A stretch of 64,000 nt of DNA from Sisyra terminalis (Eukaryota > Arthropoda > Insecta > Neuroptera > Sisyridae). Below are positions 46,430-57,414 of the stretch, piece by piece (positions within the stretch are counted from its first letter, which is position 1; the number at the start of each line of letters is the position of its first letter). A model generated the notes under the pieces. The model had not been told where the DNA came from. It saw only the letters and a program-made list of their open reading frames with translations, and did not search any database. The stretch is from NCBI GenBank assembly GCA_958496175.1, contig OY292274.1, positions 434,001 to 498,000 on the forward strand. The letters run 5' to 3'. The position numbers and the translations under genes were made by a program.

Positions 46430-46540
46430 AAACCTACCAAATGTGTATTTTCTAATTCAATAAATATTTCATTACTTTCCTACTGGAAACCATGTTTTAT
46501 TGAACACTGAAATCTTGCGCACTTATTGAAACAGCCCCTA
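46430..46540 (+). repeat. Solo 3' end of the 1882-2784 transposon family
   Basis: TTATTGAACACTGAAATCTT then GCGCACTTATTGAAACAGCC matches the right end at 2745-2784 (TGGAACACTGAAATCTTGCG, CTCATATTGAAATA). The preceding TCAATAAATATTTCA..TACT also matches. No coding part remains nearby. Confidence 0.7.
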
Positions 46541-46664
46541 TATAAATATGCATGCATTTAATTAAGCCATTGGTTTGAAATGGTTTGTCATGCAATAACT
46601 CTATGAAGTGGTCAGGTAATACTATTTGAGGAAAATATATAGTTTTAAGAGTTAGGATTTAGAG

Positions 46665-46854
46665 CAGTGGTTCTGAACCGTACGCTCGCGGGCACCATTT
46701 TATATGTTCCGCCGTTGGGTTACCATGATTAAAGTATTAAAGTTTTTTAATAATAATTTGCAACAATAAATTTATTTTGAAAAATAGGTATTGCTTGTCA
46801 TTTGACTGGTGTCCTGGAATGTGTTCTTAGGCTCAAAACGATTGAGAACCTCTG
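46665..46854. mobile_element. hAT MITE with perfect 8-bp duplication
   Basis: 190 bp. The left end is CAGTGGTTCTGAACCGTAC. The right end reverse-complements to CAGAGGTTCTCAATCGTTTT. It is flanked on both sides by ATTTAGAG (46657-46664 and 46855-46862). The ends and duplication length are diagnostic of hAT. It has no coding capacity. Confidence 0.93.
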
Positions 46855-46862
46855 ATTTAGAG

Positions 46863-47264
46863 ACTTGGTTCTTCATGAGATTTGATAACGTTTTTATAGT
46901 GAAAGCATTATGAGTTTCAATAATTTATTTGTTGATATTTTTGTGATCAGATGTACTTACCTTTAAAATATTTGAATATTAAAAACTATTTTGAAAATGT
47001 ATACAAAATATGTAATAACCGACCGAAAGTAGATTTTACGACCGAAACCAAAACTTATATCTATAAGGTCATATTTTCGTAAGAAAAGAAAGTTAATCAT
47101 AATTAGTCAGTCTACTTTCAAATCCTATAGGTATTTATTATTCCTTTAATCTCTGATATTTGTGCTAAAATCATTTCTAATTTCAAATAACTTATTTATG
47201 TTTCTTAATATAAGGAATTGATTTGAAGCAAATACACCAAACATTTCTTTTTGATATTAGTTCT
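46863..47264. other. AT-rich spacer, nothing recognised
   Basis: No supported feature. Confidence 0.5.
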
Positions 47265-48175
47265 TCTTAATCCAAACATCACTGCCGAGGTATGGCGATT
47301 AAAAAATGGCTGTCACGTGGGGAGTTCCAGGTTTCTCAGAACCTGTTGGATGGTCCTTCTCCAGCGATTACGCTCTTTTGCCTGTCGCGTTGCGGACGCG
47401 ACACTCGAATCAACGAGCTTTTCCACCACTTCCGTCCAACGGGTTGGCGATCGCCCTCGTTTTCTTTTCCCTTCAGGTCGTCCTTGTACCATTAGCTTTT
47501 CCATGGTCTCGTGGCGCGCGATATGTCCAAAAAACCTGAGGATTCATCCATACGTCAGTGAAGAGAGTCTTTGGACTGGCTTAACTTCGTTCAAGACAGA
47601 GATATTAGTTCTTTTAGCCGTCCATGGGATCCGTAACGTTCTCCTCCAGACTCACATTTCGAAAGCATCAATTCGTCGCCGATCAGCGGCACGGATAGTC
47701 CACGTTTCCGAAACGTAGGAGAAAATAGGAAAAATCAATGTACCAACCAATCTGATTTTAGTAGCTTTTAATATGTTGCGGTCCTTCCATAATTTGGACA
47801 GTTGTGTTACGGCAGACCTAGCGACTTCAATACGTCGTCTAATTTCGTGCTCACATGATCCGGATTTATGTATCACCGATCCCAGATAAACAAAGCAATC
47901 CACAATCAAGAAGAGGCCTATTCTTTCCGGCTGATTTTGATGGTCAGTAGCACGGTCAACGACCATTATTTTGGTCTTATTGGCATTAATTTTTAGACCA
48001 AAATCTTGGCTCACGACTTCAATCCTTCGAATGAGTTCCAACATCTACTTTTCATTGTTCGTACTTAAGGTTGTATCATCTGCGAAGCGAAAGTTGAAGA
48101 ATCGATTCCCGCCAATTTTAATTCTACCATTCCACGATATTAGTTCCAAGATATTAGTTATGAATAATATAAAAT
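47265..48175 (-). pseudogene. RTE-like reverse transcriptase, 5'-truncated
   Basis: Minus-strand reading: NFRFADDTTLSTNNEK (catalytic FADD intact), a TAG stop, LGLKINANKTK-like residues (FGLKINANKTKIMVVDRATD), FVYLGSVIHKSGSCEHEIRR, a FSYVSETWTI block, then in shifted frames RIPWTAKRTN, ILRFFGHIARHETMEKLMVQ and GRPEGKRKRGRSPTRWTEVV. This is the second half of the RT and the C-terminal tail of insect endonuclease-reverse transcriptases usually filed with RTE-type elements. The clade is assigned from memory of motif order. A 3'-end fragment of the same family is at 56186-56424. Confidence 0.8.
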
Positions 48176-48187
48176 AAAAAAAGTAGC

Positions 48188-48222
48188 CTACTGGTGGCCG
48201 AGTGGTCAAAGTGGCCACTCAA
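48188..48222 (+). repeat. tRNA-derived SINE head
   Basis: TGGTGGCCGAGTGGTCAAAG then TGGCCACTC is nearly identical to 6485-6511. It keeps the A box only, beside the truncated 5' end of the RTE-like fragment. Confidence 0.55.
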
Positions 48223-48475
48223 TATTTCTCGATATATAGACTTTTATTAACCCTAGACTCACTAAACACCCTGGCATAAAAAAAATTGAAAAAAAGCAAC
48301 AAAACCAAATTCATTTTTATCTAATATATTTAAATTCATAAAACAGAAAATACTCTTGCTTATATCTTAAAAACAAAATTATTTCATCTACACTTTGATC
48401 AATTTTCTCTCGAACTGAAAGAAAGAATATTGAAGAACATTATTCATGAAGCAATAACTATGTATTAATCATTTT

Positions 48476-49222
48476 GGTGTAAACTTGGATCAGGAACGTC
48501 GAAATTTGAGAACTATTTCGAATGATTTCGTAATTATTCCATTACGTATTCACTCGAATGCAATTTGTACGTAAATTTTGACATATGCCAGAAATGAAGA
48601 AGCAACGGTTATTTTCAAATATGTATTATCAAATATACATAACAGAACATAAAAATTAAGCCGTTCAATAATGCGACAATAAATATTACCTAAGTATATT
48701 TTACATTTTGCAAATATTTTGGAGTTTCCTTTCCTTAATAAAAATACATCACAGTTTTTCACAATTGTTTTTCCCATTAGAAAGTAAACTTTTTTAGAAA
48801 ATTTGGTTCAAGTCCATTTTAGCACACCCACAATCTGGCAACGTTGCATTTCCGATTTTGTTTTTAATTTAATTCGCGATTAAATCGGTCTATAATAAAA
48901 ATTTAGCCCCATAAGAGAGAATTATACCATATTAGAATTGAATTAACAAAAATATCGCGAATTAAATTAAAAACAAAGTCGAAAATGCAACGTTGGCAGA
49001 TTATGGGTGTGCTAGAATGGACTTGAGCCGAAAATTTAATTTTACATATTACAATATAAATACATATTTCAAAATAATCGTCGCTTCTTCATTTCTGGCA
49101 TATATCAAAGTTTACGTACAAATTGCATTCGAGTACAATACGTACAGGAATAATATCGAAACCATTCGAAATAGTTCTCATTAGTTCTGAAAATTTCGAT
49201 GTTCCTGTTCCAAGTTTATACC
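48476..49222. mobile_element. Long inverted-repeat (foldback) element
   Basis: The left arm (48476 to about 48640) and right arm (about 49060 to 49222) are inverted copies: GGTGTAAACTTGGATCAGGA at the left and GGTATAAACTTGGAACAGGA as the complement at the right. Further shared blocks are GAACTATTTCGAATG and ATATGCCAGAAATGAAGAAG. It was later interrupted by the 225-bp MITE at 48805. The family is unknown. Confidence 0.85.
48805..49029. mobile_element. 225-bp GG...CC MITE, copy 1
   Basis: Flanked by GAAAATTT on both sides (48797-48804 and 49030-49037). Terminal inverted repeats exceed 70 bp: GGTTCAAGTCCATTTTAGCA at the left and GGCTCAAGTCCATTCTAGCA as the complement of the right. Copy 2 at 63695-63919 has exactly the same length. 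The 8-bp duplications with GG ends do not fit hAT (CAG ends); a Merlin-like origin is possible but unproven. Confidence 0.92.
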
Positions 49223-49419
49223 ATGAACTGGTAACTGATAATAAGATTAGTATTCATAATAAAAGAATATAATATTATAAATGAGAAACAATAATTTCTC
49301 TATGCTTGACAATAGCCGAAACTCATTTTTTCGCCGAAACTAGGCCGAAATCAAAACCGAAAGTTCGGTCGAGCACGAAAAATATGTAAATAAAACATAC
49401 AAAAGTAATGGTCTAACTT

Positions 49420-50070
49420 TCTTCTCAGACGGCTTAGCCGCAATTAAAGCGATCGAAAATTACCAGATTAGCTCTAAGCTGGTCTGGGAATGTAAATCAC
49501 TCCTCACCCAGTTGGCGACATCCAACAGTTACACTTGCTTGGGTGCCGGAGCACTCTGGTATCAAAGGCAACGAAGAGGCAGACGAACTCGCAAAGGCGG
49601 ATTCAAGAATGTCATTCATGGGTCCAGAGCCGGCTATAGGCCTACCAAAGTGCATAATACTGTGTAGAATAGCCGAATGGACACAGAATGAACAAATAAA
49701 ATCTTGGAATAACTATGCAGGAGGCAAGTACTCAAAGGTCATGATAAAGAAACCTTTGAAAGAACATAACAAAAGACTTCTAAATCTAAGAAGGAAGGAC
49801 ATCAAAACGCTGGTAGGCCTATTAACAGGACAGTGCAATTTGAGGAAACATCTCCAAACTATAGCGAAGATCACAGAATCAGTGACTTGCAGGAAATGTG
49901 GCGTGGAAGATGAAACTGCCTCCCCCGTACTATTTGACTGTCCAACCATGACTCAAAGTCGTCTCAACTCGCTTGGTCCACCCGGACATGAGCTGGGAAA
50001 CATACACAGAGATCCAGTTGACTGTCTGTTAAGATGCATATCAGAAGCAGACCTGACCAACTGGAACTGA
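49420..50070 (+). pseudogene. RNase H and C-terminal zinc knuckle of LINE ORF2
   Basis: FSDGLAAIKAIENYQ (RNase H, SDS-AA motif), then after one frameshift near 49520 LAWVPEHSGIKGNEEADELA (the VPGHSGI-GNE-AD motif with catalytic His and Asp). A C-terminal domain follows with LLTGQCNLRKHL, CRKCGVEDETASPVLFDC and a stop at 50068-50070. This layout is standard for I/R1-superclade elements. The frame from 49529 to the stop is uninterrupted. Confidence 0.9.
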
Positions 50071-50152
50071 AATTAAACTGGGGCGCAATAGTCCTTTTAG
50101 GACGCAGCGCAGAGGAACTCTCATGAGAGGCCCCCAGATCAAAGGAAAAAAA
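49420..50152 (+). mobile_element. 5'-truncated RNase H-bearing non-LTR retrotransposon
   Basis: A 733-bp insertion bounded by a perfect 13-bp duplication (AATGGTCTAACTT at 49407-49419 and 50153-50165) and ending in a short A run. G+C is markedly higher than the flanks, and the identical duplication suggests a recent event. The sequence begins within an RNase H domain and includes the 3' UTR from 50071. Confidence 0.95.
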
Positions 50153-50165
50153 AATGGTCTAACTT

Positions 50166-50655
50166 AATATAATTACTTAAGTTTAATATTGGAGAGTCGT
50201 TAATAGGTATGAGGTTACATATCAGGAAAAAAATATTTCCTTTTTCTATAAATGATTGTAATGATTATTATCTTTTCTATAATTTATCAAAACATCATAC
50301 CATTAACATTTTAAATACGATATTTTGACTAATACAATTTGTAACACCCGCTACTTACCCAATTATGGAATGAGGAGTTAATATTGTCTAAAAACGAATA
50401 AGCAGACATATAATTAAAATTCCAAACAGAGTAGGTAGTGGTAGATATAATTGTTGAAAATGGCGCTGTACCACCTACCAATAGACACACTTAATTTATA
50501 TTTAAAATATAATCTTCACTTTTTATTTTAGAGAATTAGAATAAGTAAAAATTCGAATGGAATTCACTTAGACAATAAATATTTTATTGAACGTTTATGT
50601 GAAATCGTGTAGAACGTAGATGTGTCGATATAATGTTTTGTGTTAAAAGGCTCGC
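50166..50655. other. AT-rich spacer, nothing recognised
   Basis: No supported feature. Confidence 0.5.
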
Positions 50656-51640
50656 TCTTAGTATAGTACAATAGCAAAAAATGTCGACAATAAAACATGG
50701 TACAAAAAATACGCCCGCCAAAGTTATAGATAAAAACCGAAAATGTCAGACCGGTTAAGATTGGATTACATCTCTCGGTAAGGATGTGTGTTGCCTCTTC
50801 CTATTGTGAACTGAACTGGCCACTAATTAAAATATACAAGATACACATACATAACAGATTCACAAGGACTTAGTATATTCAATTCAAGAATGTGACTCTA
50901 ATGACGAAGTTCGTGCGAAATAAAATGTGTATTGCCCCATGAGTGACCAACCTTGAACCAAGCTTTACTTCAAGGCATTTTTCGTAATTTTTTTTTCCCC
51001 ATTTTAATATTAAATTCTTTCAGATAAATTAACGAAAAATTAAAATATATAGACGAATGATGACAGTTAGCATTCAACATTCGGTGCCAGTAAATGATGA
51101 TCTCGTTAACTAAAAATATTAATATCTACAACTATAAAATAGCTATGACGTAATGGGGGAAGTCTTCACTTAATCTACACACACATCTAATACGCTTACA
51201 TAAACAATTTCTTTTTTGTGATGAAATTCATTGGTTTTTACGGCTCAATAAGAAAAAATGACCCCTGGCCGAGCCGAGAGAGTAATGCACTTTAATTACC
51301 ATATGACATTAAATAAAACAGAATCAATGTCAAAATGTTAAAATAAACGCTCATTGTTAGAATGCTGAAACGTTTATTTCTTCCCTATATCTTAGTTCGT
51401 TGAACAGGAAGCTTTGAATCAAAAGTTAGTAGGGGAATTTGTTACTATTAAAGATATATACTTTCATTATGTTTTATTGCTTATGGTCTTCTTGTCTCTT
51501 GTTGAATATAAATTGGTCGTTTAAGGTACAGCCTCTCGTTCCTTAAACAAAATTTGTGGACATAATATTTGTGGCTCGCCATTTATTTATTTTATCAACA
51601 CATTAAGATTTTAATCAAGGGGTGTCGGATAAATCCCACA
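50656..51640. other. Complex non-repetitive island
   Basis: About 1 kb with higher complexity and no transposon similarity. It contains ATG at 50680 opening a 25-codon plus frame (MSTIKHGTKNTPAKVIDKNR) that reaches a possible donor (CCG|GTTAAG), and homeodomain-type TAATTA/TTAATTAC sites near 51290. It could be a first exon plus regulatory DNA. This is appearance only. Confidence 0.25.
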
Positions 51641-52249
51641 GATTGAACTCATATATTGTTACATACAACTAGCCATTGTAAAAGGTTTGCCGTCAAATAT
51701 CTCCAAGAAAATATATTTTATATATTTATGTCAAATATTACAATTTGTAATCCTTAATGAAATTTTTTTTATCATACTTGTGGTCATTGTTAACTAATTG
51801 AATAAAGGGTTTAAGCCTTCTGGGTCGCAAATATTTTTATTCAGTTTTATAAAAGTTTGACCTTATAGGCATATAATTATTGAATTTTATTAAAATAAAG
51901 GTTTTCATTTATATTATGATTATTTTGTTTTACTATAAAAGAGACACATGAACAGAATTAAATTAATCAATGACGAAAGACACAATGCTAGTGAATATAC
52001 ATATATAACGGATTTCAAGGATGTTTTTTTGATTTATTCACTTTTACTTTATGAAATGAGGATAAATTTTAAGTAAAGAAAAAGTTAAAATAAATATTTT
52101 TTTTTTGAAATTCTTGAACTTTACTTCTTAAAAATTTGGCTTCATTGTTTAAACTACTACAAGTTCATTAAAGGGGTAAAATATGAAATAATTAGGCTCT
52201 TAAAAGTGTATCAGGATAAATAAATTTCCTTTTTTTGTTACTTTAATGA
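51641..52249. other. AT-rich spacer, nothing recognised
   Basis: No supported feature. Confidence 0.5.
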
Positions 52250-52256
52250 TTACTAA

Positions 52257-52399
<143 letters not shown>

Positions 52400-52559
52400 C
52401 GGCCATCAGGATCTAGGTCCTATTATCCGATTTGGTGACCGGAGCTGACGTGATGGAGATCACTCCCAGTGGAGGAATCTCCCTATACCTCTACTTGATC
52501 ACTAGGCACTTTTCTTTTTAGCCGTCTTTTATTTTGGTGCTCCAAAAGTGGCGGAATCA

Positions 52560-53285
52560 GGAATCAGGGGATTTGAGTGTTGACTCAACTTTCCATAATG
52601 ATTGGTGGTACGTACGGTAATGGAGTCGGTGACTGATGAGATGAGTAAGTCTCTTCGGAGAGTCTTATTTGTGACATACCATGGAGCATCTGTCAACTGT
52701 CTCAGGATCTTTAATTAGGTGGCTTCCATTAATTTAATGCTTGACTTGCTGCCAGAGCTCCACAGCTCAATACCGTACGACCAGATTGGCACTATTACTG
52801 CTTTGTATATAAGTAGTTTATCCTCAAGAGGAAGTTTAGAGCCCCTATCCAACAACCAGTATAACTGTTTGAACCTCTTGTTGATATATTTTCGTTTTTG
52901 TATAATGTGAGATTTCCAGGTCAGTCTCCTATCCAGATGAACACCAAGGTATTTGACGGTGTCGGACGATGGGATCTCAGTTGAGTCCAGATTGACCGGG
53001 GGGTCCGTTCCTTTCCTGAGAGTGAAGGTCACTTGGACTGATTTGGACTTATTGATAGTGATTTTTCATTTTTCAGCCCAAGTGCCCAGCAGGTTTAAAT
53101 GGTGCTGGAGGTACTGAGAGGCAATCACAGCGTCCTCGTGAGTAGCCATAATCACCGTATCGTCCGCGAATGTCCCCGTCAAGATGTTATCTGTGGTAGA
53201 CAGATCCGAGGTATAGTAGGGGCCCTAAAACACTACCTTGAGGTACTCCCGATCTGATTGGGAAGGAGTCAAAGCACTTAAAGCC
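52560..53285 (-). pseudogene. Jockey ORF2 C-terminal part, broken
   Basis: Minus-strand order: SGVPQGSVLGPLLY, a small deletion, TSDLSTTDN, TFADDTVIMAT (FADD intact), TWAEK then TGA at 53066-53068, KITINKSKSVQVTFTLRKG, KYLGVHLDRRLTWKSH, YGIELWSSGSKSS, a TAA near 52718, and LKILRQLTDAPWYVTN. The TGA is at the same conserved Trp codon as the lone stop in ORF2 at 7454-10111. Confidence 0.85.
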
Positions 53286-53307
53286 TATTCTCGTATTTTA
53301 CTAAATA

Positions 53308-53639
53308 CGAATAGTATTTTAAACTTTTATAACTAAGTACAAAAATGAAAATAATGAAACAAATATTTATAATATAATAATCCTTTTTTTATTTTCAAAG
53401 ATTTGATTCTAAGAATAAAAATTAGAGACCATATTAGTTGATTTTAATTAATTTTTATTTATATATGTTAATACAGTAAAGCTAAAGGTTACCACGTCTT
53501 TAAAAACCGAGTATTTTGGTAAAATTAGAAAAAATATTTTATTTCGATTAAAATTGAATTCATGATTCCCAAAAGGTGTCGTAATATTTTCCGAAATTCA
53601 TTTTTTTCTTTCTAAAAAAGTATATACTAGGTGTTAATG
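53308..53639. other. AT-rich spacer, nothing recognised
   Basis: No supported feature. Confidence 0.5.
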
Positions 53640-53740
53640 AATAATTATATATATCGTATGACTCAATTTCTTTGTTTCTTTATTGAATTCAACGCGTTTC
53701 AACAGTCTCTATCATCACCAGGTAATGTTTAGGCGTTATG
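53640..53740 (-). repeat. Repeat with degraded hammerhead-like motif
   Basis: The minus strand reads CTGGTGA, one extra base, hairpin GATAG/CTGTT with a 3-base loop, then GAAACGCGTT. It aligns with 46205-46300 including the flank GAAATTGA(A/G)TCATA. The hairpin differs from that copy by a C-to-T change that keeps pairing (C-G to U-G). Confidence 0.5.
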
Positions 53741-53799
53741 TCTTATTATTATTTCAAGTCTATTAATTTCATATAAATACTATATTCAAAATAATTCCC

Positions 53800-54360
53800 T
53801 CTTTTAATTATACATTATTGCCATATTTCTGATAATTTGTGGATACCATGTCCAAAAAATTGTTCATCTTTTGAGCAAAACGCGTTATTGAGTTATTTTT
53901 GTAGATCTTCGTAAGATATGAAGTGCGACATTCATCGATCTGCAAATAAGTAATAATCTGAAGAAGCCAAGTCTAGGGAGTAAACCGCATGTGAAAGTAT
54001 TTTCAAACTGAATATTTCAATCATATCTTTCACTTGTTTTTCTGTGTATCCAGGGGAATTACCATGCATCAAGATCACTATGTATTGCCTCTTTTTTAGT
54101 ATTCTGGCCGTTTTTCACGCTAAAGCTTGGTTCAATTCTACTATCGCATTGCTAATGTTCCAATTGATTACTACTCTTATCGAACAACTCTTACAATTCG
54201 ACGTTTTCAAACTTTTGTCGGTAATCTTCCACGTTTTTCGTTCTTCACATTGCTATCGCCATTTACAATTTTTAAAAACCGCTTAAAACATGTTCCACAT
54301 GTTCAACGCTATTAAAAATGATGAAATCATGGGAAGTTAGCACTTTTATAAATTCAAAAT
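53800..54360 (-). pseudogene. mauritiana-type mariner transposase relic
   Basis: Minus-strand pieces across many frames: RFKSG-like N-terminal residues followed by a KFENVEL segment, then (after a large central gap) LNQALA, a KRQYIVI..LMHGNSPGYT block corresponding to the HDNAPSHTA region, AVYSLDLASSDYYLFA, SYEDLQK and SKDEQFFGHGIHKLSEIW. The order and wording match the Mos1-like subfamily. No terminal repeats are identified and the central catalytic block is lost. Confidence 0.7.
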
Positions 54361-54523
54361 TTCTGTCTAATACCAAAACTAAAAAATGGCTTCAATGATA
54401 TGGTTTAGCAGATCCTCTATTAGCCTCCATCTACAGCACTAATTGGTAAATTGCGGTTTCAATTAATACACCTAGTATACCTACTAGCACAATTCGACAA
54501 ACGTTGTCCTATCAGCCTATATT

Positions 54524-54723
54524 AGGGGTGACGAACCTTGTCACTAATGTGCATAGTGCCCATTACGTTCTCACAAGGTGAAACAGAGAAGGGACGATAC
54601 AAGCGCTATGGATATCTCTTTCTACAAATATAACAAACAAATGGTTGTCTAGCCGTCGGGGATCACTCAAAAAGCTTACGTGGGTCAGTGTCTGGCCCAC
54701 GGGTCATAGGTTTGCCATCACTG
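54524..54723. mobile_element. hAT MITE, 200 bp
   Basis: The left end is TAGGGGTGACGAACCTTG. The right end reverse-complements to CAGTGATGGCAAACCTATGA. Flanks GCCTATAT (54516-54523) and GTCTATAT (54724-54731) match at 7 of 8. Non-coding. Confidence 0.88.
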
Positions 54724-54731
54724 GTCTATAT

Positions 54732-55672
54732 TATAATAGGTATAAGTAAATATATTTAATTTAATTTATAAATTCAGTAATAAATTCCATTTTAATTAAT
54801 TTTATTTTTTAACTGCTCTTCGTGATTACAGAAATTACTAGTTGCCACTATTTAATGTAATTAAAATTATTTACTTACTACTAATCAGTCACAATTACTA
54901 TTTGTTATTACAGAATTTTCCAAGTACTCTACACATTGCTACCGGTTCATAAAATCAATGTATAAAATCTTTTGATTATTACTTTCTACTAATAAAAGTA
55001 ATGCTATTATCAGTAAACGTTAGTTCCCATTGATTTTTTGCTATGATTTTGTTTCATGAAACTTAAAAAACACCTTCCTTAACGACACGCCGCATTTTTC
55101 GCTATACCATTTGTAATTAATTCTTAAGATATATATTTTTCCTTTAATTCTCTGAAAATGTCGATTTTAACCAGAAAATAACAATAAAAAACCTCTCTGT
55201 ACAACCCGCAGTATTATTCACTGTGCCTGTTGATGTGAAACTCTATTGAATCTCTCAATTTAAGAAAAACATGCGCTTAATGCTGTATAAAAATTTCAAA
55301 ACGATGGATCGAGAACTTTAGGGGATTTGCGACTTTGAACAAACGAACATTGAATTTTAACCTTTGTGAATATTGAAAAAGTGTTAGCTTACACTATTTA
55401 TGTTCTTTAATTGTCCTTTTTGAATATTAAAATCATCAATTTTTGACATCTTTAAAAAATGCTAGACAATGTTTTTCTAGACTATTTCTAATCCTTAGAT
55501 ACTCGAAGAATATTATATCTACATGTTGAAAATTATTATTTGATTTACTTGATTTTGTAGTAGCAAGTTTGATAATCATTAAACTTTTCTATTGGCAACA
55601 ATTAAAGCATCTTTCCTTTAGCTTTGGTTTACATTTAATTTATTAATGGTATTAAAAACTAATGGTATACAC
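54732..55672. other. Spacer with one dispersed repeat
   Basis: Mostly AT-rich. 55165-55400 matches the repeat at 25900-26010 and part of 27360-27470. Nothing else is supported. Confidence 0.45.
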
Positions 55673-55997
55673 TAGGGGTGGGCAAACGTTCGATCGCGAA
55701 CACGTTCACAAGTGATTCCAGGTATTTTGAATAATTTTTTACATAAATTTCAAACTTTTTAATTTTAAATGTAAACTAAAAATTTAACTGACATTGAAAC
55801 TTAAATTTAAAATTAATCAGGCATCTATTCTACAACGGATATTACTTATTCCCTAATAGTGTTTCTAATACTCCCTTCTACTCATTCTCTCCTTAAAATT
55901 ATATTTGTTTTTAATTTAATCTATTTTTCGAAGTCGATCGCGAATAACTAAGAAAAATTATTGCCCATCATACCAGTATTAAGTTTGCCCACTCGTG
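55673..55997. mobile_element. hAT non-autonomous element, 325 bp
   Basis: The left end is TAGGGGTGGGCAAACGTTCG. The right end reverse-complements to CACGAGTGGGCAAACTTAAT. Flanking octamers GTATACAC (55665-55672) and GCCTACAC (55998-56005) match at 6 of 8. Same family as 16636 and 56025. Confidence 0.85.
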
Positions 55998-56185
55998 GCC
56001 TACACTCATTCTTATAACCTATACCAGGGTGGGCAAAGTTAATGATGGACAATAATCAAATAGTTTTTCTTATTTATATACGATCGACTTTGAAAAATGA
56101 ATTAAATTAAATACAAATTTAAAGAAAGATTGAGTAGAACGGAGTATTAGAAAGTATTAGTATTAAGTATTAGTATTAAAAAGCT

Positions 56186-56424
56186 AATAGTACAAGGACG
56201 ATCTGAAGGGAAAAGAAAACGAGGGCGATCGCCAACCCGTTGGGCGGAAGTGATGGAAAAGCTCGTTGATTCGAGTTTCGCGTCCGCAACGCGACAGGCA
56301 AAAGAGCGTAATCGCTGGAGAAGGACCATAACAGGTTCTGAAAAACCTGGAACTCCCCACATGACAGCCATTTTTTTAATCGTCATACATCGGCAGTGAT
56401 GTTGGATTAAGAAGAAGAATACGC
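56186..56424 (+). pseudogene. RTE-like 3'-end fragment inside hAT
   Basis: Plus strand: LIVQGRSEGKRKRGRSPTRW, AEVMEKLVDSSFASATRQAK, ERNRWRRTI, then a 3' UTR ending near TGTTGGATTAAGAAG. It is clearly the tail of the family at 47265-48175, severely 5'-truncated. TATTAG-type short repeats lie at its 5' junction. Confidence 0.8.
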
Positions 56425-56471
56425 GTTGTAGAATAAACGCGTATTTAATTTTAAATTCAAGTTTCATGGTA

Positions 56472-57414
56472 ATCATGAGGACGCTAAACGATAAGGTTAT
56501 GTGGCATCTGGAGCTGCTGTATAAGTTAAAAAATGTGGTACCTCACCCGCTCTACCGCGTCCTCAAGTCCTACTTGGAGGATAGAAAATTCTTTGTCAGC
56601 TACAACGAAGATCAATTGGGACTCCACCCGGTCGGTGCTGGGGTGCTACAAGAGAGCATATTGGGACCCATACTGTACCTAATTTATACGGCAGATATGC
56701 CTATCACTGACAATGTGGTAATTGCAACGTACGCGGACTACACTGCGATCATGGCGACAGATCAATGCCCACAGGTTGCGACCGAAAAATTACAAAGGGC
56801 CCTCAACGATCTGGAACCATGGCTTAATAAATGGCAAACAAAAGTCAATGAAGCCAAATCTGTTCATGTGACATTCACTACTCGGCGAGATACCTGTCCA
56901 CCGATGTATCTCAACAACCATCAGGTGCCGCAGGCGACAGAAGTCAAGTATCTCGGAATGCACTTGGACAGAAGACTAACGTGGCGGAGACATATAGCTG
57001 CCAAAAGAGACCAGCTTAAAGCCAAATGCCGTCAACTGCAGTGGCTGATTGGTGGGGGGTCGCAATTGTTCCTGGACAATAAACTACTGATATACAAAGT
57101 AATTCTGAAGCCAGTCTGGACCTACGGCATCGAACTGTGGTGAACAACTAGCAACTCCAATGTGGATATCATCCAGCGCTTTCAGTCTAAGACACTTAGG
57201 CTCATTACGAACGCCCCATGGTACATCACTAACCATGACATACATAAAGACCTGAAGGTGGCCACCGTGAGAGAAGAGATCGCCAGATTCAACCAAAAAT
57301 ATCAAAAAAACCTGGAAGACCATGTCAATCATCTGACGATCAGCCTACTTGACAACAGCGGAGAGTACAATAGACTGAAGCGCTACACGTTTCTGGAATT
57401 GCCTCACAGGGAGT
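56472..57414 (+). pseudogene. Jockey ORF2 C-terminal part with YADY
   Basis: Reads DKVMWHLELLYKLKN, VGAGVLQESILGPILYLIYT, TYADYTAIMAT (second catalytic Asp replaced by Tyr, codon TAC at 56739-56741), WLNKWQTKVNEAKSVHVTFT (the conserved Trp kept), KYLGMHLDRRLTWRRH, YGIELW then TGA at about 57141, then TTSNSNVDIIQRFQSKTLRL to a natural end at 57414. GVPQGS is also changed to GVLQES. Inactive. Confidence 0.9.

Noticed and set aside
47251..47718. Plus-strand 155-codon frame
   Set aside because: Antisense to the RTE-like fragment at 47265-48175, which has the recognisable motifs.
56147..56476. Minus-strand 109-codon frame
   Set aside because: Antisense to the RTE-like 3' end inside the hAT element.
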